From Arthrobacter sp. OV608 (GTDB lineage: Bacteria > Actinomycetota > Actinomycetes > Actinomycetales > Micrococcaceae), in NCBI GenBank assembly GCA_900110595.1, contig FOEZ01000020.1, forward strand, positions 1-64,000: 64,000 bases of DNA. The letters run 5' to 3'. The position numbers were made by a program, and so were the translations under genes. Of this stretch, positions 53,215 through 61,047 are shown in pieces. Positions within the stretch are counted from its first letter, which is position 1, and each line of letters begins with the position of its first letter. The notes under the pieces are model-generated. The model saw only the letters and a list, made by a program, of their open reading frames with translations, was not told the origin of the DNA and did no database searches.

Positions 53215-54621
53215 ATGACTAGCGAGCCAAACCCCAACCCGGCATCGAAACGGCGCCGCATGGCGGGATATACGCCGCTAGCCCCTGGACGAGGGGACAC
53301 AGAGCCTGTGCCTGCGGAGCGCTTGGAGACGCATTTGCAGCAACAACAGCAGGGTGATTCGCTGGTTGCAGAGGGGGCCATGACGTCGCCGGAGACCAGT
53401 GATGACGGCACGGCGTTGATCGACAAAAAGCAACTTCAGGGAATGGACTTGCCAGCGGAGCGGGCTGCACAGGAATACGACCAATCGAAGTCCGCTGCCG
53501 ATCCTACTCCTGCACGGAAACGCCGTATGGGCGCTCCTCCCCATACGGCCGGTGGGGAGGAGGTCGCACGCCCACCGACTGATTCTGAGGTAGGGGGCGG
53601 TTCTGGTGCCGCCCAGTCGAGTTTGTCCCCCTCGGCGGCCAAAGCGACCTCTTCGACGCGTCTCCTCGACACAAAGGGAGCCGCCTGGGGCGGCCCCGTC
53701 AGTAAGGGGAACGTGGCTGGCCTGGGATGGCGGAAGCCCGCCGTCGTTATCTCCGTATTGATGATTCTGGCTTCAGTGGTGGTGTTCAGCGCCCGCTGGC
53801 TGCGCACCCTTGAAGGTGTGCAGCAGTTCGTCATGTCTTACAGCGGTCACGCGTGGCAGCCGGATGGCGCTCCCGTCGGAATCCCGGCATGGCTGGGCTG
53901 GCAACACTTTCTCAACATGTTCTTCATCGTGCTGATCATCCGCACCGGTCTCCAGGTGCGTACGGAGCGTAAGCCTCCTGGCTACTGGACGGCGAAGAAG
54001 GACTCGTTCTTCTCCCCAAGGGGCAACAGCCCGAAAAAGGTATCCCTGTCCCAATGGCTGCACCAGGCTCTGGATGTGCTCTGGGTGGTGAACGGGATAA
54101 TCTTCGTCGCTCTGCTATTTGTCAGCGGGCACTGGACGCGGATTGTACCGACGAGTTGGGACATCTTCCCAAACATGCTCTCAGCGGCAGTCCAATATGC
54201 CTCGTTGGACTGGCCGGCCGAAAACGGCTGGGTGCACTACAACGCACTGCAGGTGATGGCCTACTTCCTCACGGTGTTCATCGCCGCCCCGTTGGCGGTT
54301 CTGACGGGCGCCCGGATGTCGACTTGGTGGCCCGAACGCGCTCGGCGCCTCACGACGATATATCCGGTGGAATGGGCGCGGGCATTGCACTTTCCGGTGA
54401 TGCTCTACTTCGTTGCGTTTGCGGTGGTGCATGTGTTCCTGGTGTTCTTCACCGGAGCCTTACAGAACCTAAACCACATGTACGGTTCCCGGGACGTGGT
54501 GGACTGGTGGGGCCTTGTCGTGTTTCTGATCTCGCTGTTGGTCATCGCCGCAGCCTGGTTCCTGACCAAACCGTTGTTCACCACACCCATCGCAAACCGT
54601 ATGGGCAAGGTCACCAAATAG
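53215..54621 (+). CDS. Membrane cytochrome b561-like protein with a disordered N-terminal extension
   Basis: A 468-residue protein in two parts. Residues 1-180 are hydrophilic and low in complexity, with Q-rich runs and two Arg-rich motifs KRRRMAGYTP and RKRRMGAPPH. Residues about 183-460 hold six membrane helices with intramembrane His residues (WQHFLNMFF, LHQALDVLW, VHYNALQVM, LHFPVMLYFVAFAVVHVFLVF), the layout of the b561/b6 cytochromes that bind two hemes and reduce quinone. It directly follows etfBA and no ETF-ubiquinone oxidoreductase is nearby, so it may pass ETF electrons to menaquinone. That role is inference. A different cytochrome b-dependent oxidoreductase subunit is the alternative. 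Confidence 0.7.
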   Translation: MTSEPNPNPASKRRRMAGYTPLAPGRGDTEPVPAERLETHLQQQQQGDSLVAEGAMTSPETSDDGTALIDKKQLQGMDLPAERAAQEYDQSKSAADPTPARKRRMGAPPHTAGGEEVARPPTDSEVGGGSGAAQSSLSPSAAKATSSTRLLDTKGAAWGGPVSKGNVAGLGWRKPAVVISVLMILASVVVFSARWLRTLEGVQQFVMSYSGHAWQPDGAPVGIPAWLGWQHFLNMFFIVLIIRTGLQVRTERKPPGYWTAKKDSFFSPRGNSPKKVSLSQWLHQALDVLWVVNGIIFVALLFVSGHWTRIVPTSWDIFPNMLSAAVQYASLDWPAENGWVHYNALQVMAYFLTVFIAAPLAVLTGARMSTWWPERARRLTTIYPVEWARALHFPVMLYFVAFAVVHVFLVFFTGALQNLNHMYGSRDVVDWWGLVVFLISLLVIAAAWFLTKPLFTTPIANRMGKVTK

Positions 54622-54756
54622 TTCAACGAGCTCCAGCCCGATGGGGTGAAGCATGGGCAGGAATCACCGCTGATCCCTGCGTGACCTGCAGGAAACAAAC
54701 CGAATAACAGGCCGCTCAAAGGCCATTTCCGGTTGGGACTCCCGTTCGGAAGGCGC

Positions 54757-54823
54757 CCGGCCGCTGACGTCCAGAGTCACCGGCACTGTTCGACTGGTCA
54801 CTCTAGGTCGGTCAGCGGGCCGG
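54757..54823. terminator. Convergent stem-loop between cytochrome and thioesterase genes
   Basis: CCGGCCGCTGAC at 54757-54768 pairs with GTCAGCGGGCCGG at 54811-54823 with one bulged base, and an inner partial stem lies within. The structure overlaps the stop of the minus-strand thioesterase gene. It could end transcription from both sides. Confidence 0.4.
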
Positions 54824-55795
54824 ACGGAAGAGTGCGTGGGCTTGTGCGACTGGCTTGGTTTCGAAGGCCTTGTCAAGGTTCTCTCGCGGAGCAGTTTCTG
54901 AGCCACGTGGTGCCGGGTTCCGTGGAGTTGTACGCATGCTGAACAGTTCCACGTCCACGCTGCACAGGGAGCGGCCTGTATGTCGGATTCGTGCGCGTGT
55001 AGCAATCGGTCCAGTGGACGGGCGCAGAAACACCATCCGCAGGGACTGGAGATCGAAATGATCAGGAGCCGGAGTGGCCGCATGGGCAGCGAGTCCCGCC
55101 ATCATGGTCATAGCCCCTCCGTGAACGGTCCCATTGCGATTCATGAACTCATCGACCGCAGGGAAGTCCGGCCCCCTAAGGAAACCTTCGGTATTCGCTG
55201 GCTTCCCGCCCTCAGGGCTCGAGGCCGGACTACGCATGCCAAGCAACCTGTCCAACGTGACGTCGGATTCGGGCCCCAAGGGCAGCGCGCCCATACGGTT
55301 GAAATGGTCAAGTGCCCCGGCGGGGGTGGGTCCGACTGTTTGAAACCAGCCAACGGCATGTACGTGCTCCCTACCGTCCGGCCCACGGAGACTGCCAAAG
55401 GATACGCCTCCCCTCGGATCTAGGAAGCCGCTTCTGGTCCAAGCCTCCAGTACTGTGCCGTCAGCAGGTAGCGGGGCCAGGAAGTTCAGTTGCAGCTCCG
55501 TCGTGACCATCCAAGTAAGGTCCGGGTTGGCGGCGCGGATAGAAGTTGCGAGAGTTTGGTCCAACAGGGAGGCGGCCGTCAACCCCGTTGGGCGCCCCTC
55601 ATGGTCCAGGCACCAAACTCCAGTGACCATGGAACCGGTGCATTCGGGTACCGTGCCGTCAACGGCGCCACGCAGCCGGGTTCGCATGAGCCGCTCGACG
55701 CGCCCCGACACGGGCGCCACAGCGCCGCGGGAAGCTGGGGTGCTGGGATCGGCGGGCGGGGAGGACTTGTGCATGCCCGGAGTTGAAGGAGCCAT
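54812..55795 (-). CDS. Double hot-dog acyl-CoA thioesterase (PaaI-like)
   Basis: A 327-residue protein with two tandem hot-dog domains. The first contains LTAASLLDQTLATSIRAANPDLTWMVTTELQLNFLAPLP and the second FMNRNGTVHGGAMTMMAGLAAHAATP, the latter with the His-Gly-Gly pattern of PaaI-type thioesterases. It should hydrolyse an acyl-CoA to release free CoA. It is the only minus-strand gene of this cluster; its start region faces the citrate-synthase-like gene at 56229 across a 433-base divergent gap that holds site D. The N-terminal 35 residues are poorly conserved, so the start may lie further in. Confidence 0.8.
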   Translation of the reverse strand: MAPSTPGMHKSSPPADPSTPASRGAVAPVSGRVERLMRTRLRGAVDGTVPECTGSMVTGVWCLDHEGRPTGLTAASLLDQTLATSIRAANPDLTWMVTTELQLNFLAPLPADGTVLEAWTRSGFLDPRGGVSFGSLRGPDGREHVHAVGWFQTVGPTPAGALDHFNRMGALPLGPESDVTLDRLLGMRSPASSPEGGKPANTEGFLRGPDFPAVDEFMNRNGTVHGGAMTMMAGLAAHAATPAPDHFDLQSLRMVFLRPSTGPIATRARIRHTGRSLCSVDVELFSMRTTPRNPAPRGSETAPRENLDKAFETKPVAQAHALFRPAR

Positions 55796-56228
55796 TCCAC
55801 GAACATATCGCAGTCTTCGCTTTGCCTGAATCCGTTTAGCAATCTATGGGCCGTCGAGTGTCCGGTTGGTCTCTGCCGCAAAACTTGGCAGTCGAACCTA
55901 TTATGGTCCGCCCGCTCGTCAGACACTTGATTGTTGATCAGTAAGTGATATCCTGCTTGCATAGTACCGCTCTCAAGCCAGTCAGGACACTGGCAAACGA
56001 GGCAATTGGTCCACCGGGTTGCGACTAGCTCGCCGGCTCCGAGGGCCGGCAATCTAGGTTGCAAGGGCGGTCTAGAGGGCTGCCATGGTACTCACGAGGC
56101 TCGCATCGCGGATCTGTTACCTCGCTGCGTTGGCGGTGGGGCGCAATATAAGAAACCAGCGTGCAGGCTCGGAGCATTCGATGCGCAAGCTATTGAATTA
56201 CACGTAAAACTAGAACTGAGGACATCAA
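55796..56228. other. Divergent intergenic region with promoter/operator D
   Basis: No gene is recognised in these 433 bases. It contains the promoter with operator D at 55927-55954, listed separately. The distance from that promoter to the plus-strand gene (about 270 bases) leaves room for a long leader. Confidence 0.5.
55927..55954 (+). promoter_or_regulatory. Promoter with operator site D upstream of the citrate-synthase-like gene
   Basis: TTGATT (55927-55932) and TATCCT (55949-55954) with a 16-base spacer, overlapped by TGATTGTTGATCAGTAA (55928-55944). It differs from sites C and E at 2 of 17 positions each. Confidence 0.65.
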
Positions 56229-57017
56229 GTGACCACACGTGATACCAATGCTTGGGAAACTGACATCGGGGAAGTCGAGAAGGACGATGTAATTATTCGG
56301 GGACACCGCCTGAGTCAATTGATCGGGAATACTTCATATTCTGAGATGATGTACCTGGTTCTTACCGGGAACCGTTCAACACCTGGTCAGGCTCGCGTTC
56401 TTGATGCTCTACTCGTCTCGGTGATGGAACACGGAATATCGCCGTCGAGTACGATCACCAGAATGCTGGCATCATACGGGGTTCCCATTCAAGTAGGGAT
56501 TGCAGCAGGAGTAACCACCTTCGGGGACATCCAGGGTGGCGCCGGACAACAACTGGCATTGAAGTTGCAATCGGTTGTTCATCGAATAGCCGAAGATGGC
56601 GAGGTCACCGACGAATCGCTGCAGCGAGCCGCCAAGGAGATTGTGGCTGACAGCAGGGCAAGGCGCGCCCCTCTTGAGGGGTTTGGTCATCCGCAACACG
56701 GTGCGGATCCGCGCTTTCCTATTCTGATGGGTATCGCCAAGGAAGAAGGGGTCTTCTCCCATCACTCGGCGTTGCTGGCCCACCTGGAACACGAGCTGAG
56801 TCAAGCGGTTGGGCGCAAGATTCCAGCGAACGTCGATGGCGCGATTGCAGCTCTCATTCTTGATCTCGGGTTCACCTGGGAGACGACGCGAATATTCCTG
56901 GTCGCACCGCGGTCTGTCGGCCTTGCAGCCCACTACTTGGAGGAGGTTGCACAAGGAAACACGTGGCGGCACGTTCCTGCCGACCAGGTAAATTACACCG
57001 GCCCAAACCCATCGTAA
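56229..57017 (+). CDS. Citrate synthase-like (citryl-CoA lyase family) protein, copy 2
   Basis: A 262-residue compact citrate synthase-fold protein. The active-site block GFGHPQHGADPRFPIL is near residue 151, the same position as in the paralogue at 32355, and NVDGAIAALILDLGF and LVAPRSVGLAAHYLEEV complete the pattern. Where full citrate synthases have a His in the earlier loop, this protein reads TFGDIQGGAGQ. It likely cleaves a hydroxyacyl-CoA by a retro-aldol or retro-Claisen step. GTG at 56229 is the start, giving an N-terminus that aligns with copy 1. The two copies belong to different gene clusters and probably to different substrates. Confidence 0.8.
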   Translation: MTTRDTNAWETDIGEVEKDDVIIRGHRLSQLIGNTSYSEMMYLVLTGNRSTPGQARVLDALLVSVMEHGISPSSTITRMLASYGVPIQVGIAAGVTTFGDIQGGAGQQLALKLQSVVHRIAEDGEVTDESLQRAAKEIVADSRARRAPLEGFGHPQHGADPRFPILMGIAKEEGVFSHHSALLAHLEHELSQAVGRKIPANVDGAIAALILDLGFTWETTRIFLVAPRSVGLAAHYLEEVAQGNTWRHVPADQVNYTGPNPS

Positions 57018-57135
57018 TTGGTAATCCAACAGTGATGACAATGTTCGAGTAGCAGTATTGGCGTTGCGCTGCGGTCATCTTGTATTTCTCACAATCAACT
57101 TATGTGAGGTTTTGCTGTCTGAGTTCCTGCATGTT

Positions 57136-57152
57136 TAGTTGAGCGACAACAC
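57136..57152. promoter_or_regulatory. Dyad operator site F (TAGTTGAGCGACAACAC)
   Basis: GTTG/CAAC arms around AGCGA, lying 95 bases before the SDR start. Its reverse complement matches site B in 13 of 17 positions. No clear -10/-35 pair was assigned. Confidence 0.45.
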
Positions 57153-57247
57153 AATTGCGTCGGAATTTCAGTGATCGCAGAGTGGCTCGGGACAATCTTG
57201 CTCGAGCATCAGTATTAAAGAACGATCGAATGAATGGGAGCAGGCTT

Positions 57248-58135
57248 ATGGGTGTTCTGGATGGAAGAGTGGCGATTGTGACTGGCGCCGGACGCGGTCT
57301 CGGCCGCGAGCATGCCCTGCTGCTTGCGGCCGAGGGTGCGCGTGTGGTTGTCAATGACGTTGGGGGAGCGAGCCCGGACAATGGTCCGGCGCATGACGTG
57401 GTTGCCGAAATCATATCCGCGGGCGGCCAGGCCGTGGCTAATACTGACAGCGTCAGTGACTGGCATGGCGCGCAGCGGCTGGTCGAAACCGCCATCCGCG
57501 AATTCGGCGACCTCCATGTGGTGGTAAACAACGCGGGCATCATGAGGGATCGGACGTTGATCAACATGACCGAGGAGGAGTTTGACTCGGTGGTGGACGT
57601 CAATCTAAAGGGTACTTTCGCTGTCAGCAGGCACGCGGCTGCGTATTGGCGTAACCAATCAAAATTGGGGCTGGCCGCAGACCGGGCGATTATCAATACC
57701 TCCTCGGCCGCGGGTCTACAGCCTGGGGCAGGCCAGACGAACTACGCCGCAGCGAAGGCAGGGATCGCTGCCATGACGCAGGTCGCTTCAAAGGAGCTCA
57801 AGAGGTATGGCGTACGGGTCAACTGTATTGCGCCGGCTGCGCGGACCCACTTGACTCTGTCTACGCCGGGGCTAAGTGAACGGGTTGCGGAGCCGGAATC
57901 CGAGACGGAGTTTGACAGCTGGCACCCCGGAAATATCTCACCGCTGGTCGCGTTCCTGGCGGCCGAGCGCTGCGCCCTCTCCGGCCATATGTTCCGTGTG
58001 GTGGGTGATCTGATCGGAGTCTACGAAGGATGGCGGGTCGTAGAGACATTCGAGAACGGTAGCCGCTGGAGTGTGCCGCAGATCGAGCAGGCACTTGTCG
58101 GCGTCGCGGTCGAGCCCGTCGCCCAAGAAGCCTGA
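57248..58135 (+). CDS. SDR-family oxidoreductase (17-beta-HSD4/MFE-2-like 3-hydroxyacyl-CoA dehydrogenase)
   Basis: A 295-residue short-chain dehydrogenase. The cofactor motif TGAGRGLGREHALLLAAEGARVVVND, with an Asp after strand 2, favours NAD. The catalytic Ser and Tyr-x3-Lys occur in INTSSAAGLQ and NYAAAKAG. The overall pattern, including REHALLLAAEGA and NDVGG, is that of the dehydrogenase domain of peroxisomal multifunctional enzyme type 2, which oxidises 3-hydroxyacyl-CoAs. The ATG at 57248 with GGGAG upstream is preferred over earlier in-frame codons. It lies between the lyase and the SCP2-type thiolase and probably feeds the latter. Confidence 0.86.
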   Translation: MGVLDGRVAIVTGAGRGLGREHALLLAAEGARVVVNDVGGASPDNGPAHDVVAEIISAGGQAVANTDSVSDWHGAQRLVETAIREFGDLHVVVNNAGIMRDRTLINMTEEEFDSVVDVNLKGTFAVSRHAAAYWRNQSKLGLAADRAIINTSSAAGLQPGAGQTNYAAAKAGIAAMTQVASKELKRYGVRVNCIAPAARTHLTLSTPGLSERVAEPESETEFDSWHPGNISPLVAFLAAERCALSGHMFRVVGDLIGVYEGWRVVETFENGSRWSVPQIEQALVGVAVEPVAQEA

Positions 58136-58305
58136 GCGTAACGCATCCTTCCATTGCCGAACGGGAGAGGCTCCGTGCCCGAGTTCGCCTGGTCACCCGG
58201 GTGTTTGCGTCCTCGCACTGGTGAGGACAGGTGCGTTTCGCCGCGGTGGGAAACTGACGACCGAGTCCGGCAAGAGTCGCCTGATTCGCTAGTCGAACTA
58301 AAAGC

Positions 58306-58333
58306 TTGATTGTCGACCAGTAAGTGTTAGACT
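58306..58333 (+). promoter_or_regulatory. Promoter with operator site C upstream of the SCP2-type thiolase
   Basis: TTGATT (58306-58311) and TAGACT (58328-58333) with a 16-base spacer, overlapped by TGATTGTCGACCAGTAA (58307-58323). It lies 80 bases before the ATG at 58414. Confidence 0.7.
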
Positions 58334-58413
58334 AGCTGAAGGCTACTTGAGCAAACGACCCGCACTGGAGCGGAGCCTTTTCGTTTTTGTTGAGAGAGTG
58401 AATTGGAGTAACT

Positions 58414-59592
58414 ATGACCGACCGCGTAGCGATCGCTGGAATTGGAATGACTTCTTTTGGGAAGTTTCTTGATCGATCGGTGAAGAGTCTCTCCGAGGAA
58501 GCTGTGAGAATAGCGCTGGAGGATGCCGGAATCGATGCGGACAAAGTAGACCGCGTCTACTTCGGCAACTCGGCGTCTGGAGTCATAACCGGGCAGGAGA
58601 TGATTCGAGGCCAAGCCGCGCTCAGGAACACGGGCCTCATGGGCAAGCCCATAATCAATGTGGAAAACGCTTGCGCTACGGGCAGCACAGCGTTCCATCT
58701 GGCGTGGCAGACAGTGGCCAGTGGCCAGGCAGATGTTGTGCTGGCAGTGGGAGCGGAGAAGCTGAGTCATCCAGACAAGACCGTCTCAATCGCAGCGTTC
58801 GGAGGTGCGGTAGACAAGGAAGAAGAACTGCCCTCGCACGTTGGCTCCGGCAGCGGCTCCATTTTTATGGACATTTACGCAGAACGTACTCGCAGGTACA
58901 TGGACGCCACGGGAACGACGCCAGCCGATTTTGCTCGAATAACCGTCAAGAGCCGTCACGCTGCGTCGCTCAACCCCTTCGCGCAGTTTCGTAAAGAGAC
59001 GACGGTCGAGGAAGTGCTGGCAAGCCGGATGATCAGTGAACCGTTGACGCTTCCTATGTGCTCTGCAATCGGCGATGGAGCAGCAGCGGTGATCCTGTGT
59101 TCGGCTCGTGTGGCGTCCAAGCTCTCAAGGTTCAGGCCTGTTTGGGTAGCCAGTTCGGCGCTTGTTTCGGGCTCAGCAGATCCGACGAAGCCGAACGCTT
59201 CGTCTCGGGCTGCGAAGGTGGCTTACGAGGCAGCTTCGATTGGTCCCGAGGACGTCCATGTGGCAGAGGTTCACGACGCATCGGCCCCTGGCGAGCTAAT
59301 CAATTACGAAGTCATGCAGTTCTGTGCGCCGGGGGGTGCTGCGGAACTGTTGCGCAGTGGTGCGACGGACCTTGGCGGAAGGATTTCTGTCAATCCGAGC
59401 GGTGGTTTGCTCAGCAGGGGCCACCCGATTGGTGCTACCGGAACCGCTCAAATATTCGAACTTGTCCATCAGTTGCGCGGGGAAGCGGGTGCACGGCAAC
59501 GGGAGTCGGCAAAAGTCGCCGTAGCGCAGAATTCTGGCGGGCAGGTTGGCGGAGATTCTGCTGCAGCGGTGGTCTCAATCCTCGTAGCCTAA
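58414..59592 (+). CDS. SCP2-type thiolase / lipid-transfer thiolase-like protein
   Basis: A 392-residue thiolase-fold protein of the SCP2/lipid-transfer group. The nucleophilic Cys87 is in VENACATGSTAFHLAW, and the C-terminal GGLLSRGHPIGATGTAQIFELVHQLRG holds the catalytic His. The second catalytic Cys of classical thiolases is replaced near the C-terminus by AQNSGGQVGGDSAA. Relatives act on branched or ring-derived 3-oxoacyl-CoAs, or as retro-aldolases with a DUF35 partner; no DUF35 gene is seen here. GGAGTAACT precedes the ATG. It is expressed from its own promoter C and ends at a strong terminator. Confidence 0.88.
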   Translation: MTDRVAIAGIGMTSFGKFLDRSVKSLSEEAVRIALEDAGIDADKVDRVYFGNSASGVITGQEMIRGQAALRNTGLMGKPIINVENACATGSTAFHLAWQTVASGQADVVLAVGAEKLSHPDKTVSIAAFGGAVDKEEELPSHVGSGSGSIFMDIYAERTRRYMDATGTTPADFARITVKSRHAASLNPFAQFRKETTVEEVLASRMISEPLTLPMCSAIGDGAAAVILCSARVASKLSRFRPVWVASSALVSGSADPTKPNASSRAAKVAYEAASIGPEDVHVAEVHDASAPGELINYEVMQFCAPGGAAELLRSGATDLGGRISVNPSGGLLSRGHPIGATGTAQIFELVHQLRGEAGARQRESAKVAVAQNSGGQVGGDSAAAVVSILVA

Positions 59593-59672
59593 TTTTCTTT
59601 CGCTGCCAGCATGCCTAATGAGCCTGGCGGCATTGGTCTAAGGTCGGGGGAACAGGGCGAATTGTCCTCATG

Positions 59673-59705
59673 AGGGGATGCGGCGCTGTCCGCATCCCCT
59701 TTGTG
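59673..59705 (+). terminator. Rho-independent terminator after the SCP2-type thiolase
   Basis: AGGGGATGCGG (59673-59683), loop CGCTGT, CCGCATCCCCT (59690-59700) form a perfect 11-base stem followed by TTTGT. It ends the region-7 cluster. Confidence 0.8.
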
Positions 59706-60190
59706 GACTGCAGTTACCTGGCTGGATTGGTCGTTGTACTCCCGTAGCACTGAAGGATCCCTGCCGGTTGAGCGGCCGGCGCCGTTGGCTCAGAAGCGTT
59801 GACGCGCTCAATCAACTTCAAGCTGAGTGGCTGGGATATCGCCCGGTCCACCTGGTTTGATGCCCACACAAGGCTGGGCGGAACTGCGTCGAAGATGTCC
59901 TCGTCATGAGCGGATATGAAAGCGTCCGTATCGTTACCGCAACAGTGTCGGGGGCGCTGGTTCCCGAACTACAGCGGAAAATCGAGCGACATACGTGAAC
60001 GCGACCAGGAACTAGCGACGATTTCGCTTCTCGGCCTCCCTTGCCACCAGGGCGCTGTTCACCGCGTAGCGCGGCACTAAGTGTCTAGGATCCCGGTTTC
60101 GAATGCGAGGTGTTAGGTTGGCCCTTCAACGCAGCGTGAGATTATGAATTCCACCTGCTCATCCTCCCGCAGGCTAATACAGGAGACCTT
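59706..60190. other. Intergenic region left of IS21, no gene recognised
   Basis: Nothing recognisable is encoded here. Together with the sequence right of the insertion (after 62344) it forms one non-coding stretch that the IS21 element split. Confidence 0.45.
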
Positions 60191-60195
60191 AACGT
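60191..60195. repeat. IS21 target-site duplication, left copy (AACGT)
   Basis: AACGT here is repeated exactly at 62340-62344 on the other side of the element. This is the footprint of the transposition event. Confidence 0.85.
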
Positions 60196-60256
60196 TGTCA
60201 GCGATGGTCGAAAAGTGAGCCGTTTTGCGGGCTGAAAAGTGAGCCACTTTGACGCT
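60196..60256. repeat. IS21 left terminal repeats
   Basis: Two copies of the GAAAAGTGAGCC motif (around 60209-60221 and 60232-60244) form the left end. Multiple terminal repeats are typical of IS21 transposase-binding ends. Confidence 0.75.
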
Positions 60257-60258
60257 GG

Positions 60259-61047
60259 TTATTCTGCCGTATTTTCGGGTCTTGTCGAGGGTAGCGAGTC
60301 GACTTGGGTGTGTTTGAGGCGGTAGCTGGAGCCTTTGAGGGTGATGACTTCGGCGTGGTGGACGATGCGGTCGATCATGGCCGAGGCCACGACCTGATCG
60401 CCGAAGACGTCTCCCCAGCGGGCGAAGGGCAGGTTCGAGGTCAGGATCAGTGAGGCGTGCTCGTAGCGGGATGAGACCAGTTGGAAGAACAGGTTGGCGG
60501 CGTCCTGTTCGAAGGGGATGTAGCCGACTTCGTCCACGATGATCAGTCCGTAGCGGCGCAGCCTGACCAGTTCCTGGGGCAGCCTGCCGTTCTGGTGGGC
60601 TGCTTGGAGCCGGGCGACCCAGTCGATGGCGGTGGCGAACAGGACCCGGTGGCCGAGCTGGGTGGCTCGTAGGCCCAGGCCTGTGGCGATGTGGGTTTTG
60701 CCGGTGCCGGGCGGTCCGAGCAGGACGATGTTGGACTCTTCGGTGAGGAACGCGCCGGTGGCCAAGTGCGCGATGGTGTCACGTTTGAGGCCGGGCTGAT
60801 GATCGAAATTGAAATCCTCGAGTGATTTCCGGGCCGGGAACCCAGCAGCCCGGGCCCTGATCTCGGCGCCGGAGGCTTCCCTGGCCGCGACTTCCCGGGA
60901 CAGGACAGCGGCGAGGTACTCCTCGTGAGTCCAGCCACCTTCCCTTTCCTGGTCAGCGAGCCGGATTGCTGCTTCACGGATCCGCGGTGCTTTCATCGCC
61001 CGGGAGTAGTACTCGATCTGACCAATGGTTTCCTTAGCGCCCGGCAT
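60259..61047 (-). CDS. istB: IS21 helper ATPase IstB
   Basis: A 262-residue AAA+ ATPase that remodels target DNA and stimulates the IstA transposase. Walker A is LLGPPGTGKTHIATGL, Walker B is YGLIIVDEVGYIPF, and the sensor LILTSNLPFARWGDVFGD follows. The ATG at 61047 is chosen because the protein then begins at the conserved IGQIEYYSRAMKAPRI; it lies 13 bases inside the istA reading frame, giving the usual overlapping istA-istB layout. Intact over its full length. Confidence 0.9.
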   Translation of the reverse strand: MPGAKETIGQIEYYSRAMKAPRIREAAIRLADQEREGGWTHEEYLAAVLSREVAAREASGAEIRARAAGFPARKSLEDFNFDHQPGLKRDTIAHLATGAFLTEESNIVLLGPPGTGKTHIATGLGLRATQLGHRVLFATAIDWVARLQAAHQNGRLPQELVRLRRYGLIIVDEVGYIPFEQDAANLFFQLVSSRYEHASLILTSNLPFARWGDVFGDQVVASAMIDRIVHHAEVITLKGSSYRLKHTQVDSLPSTRPENTAE

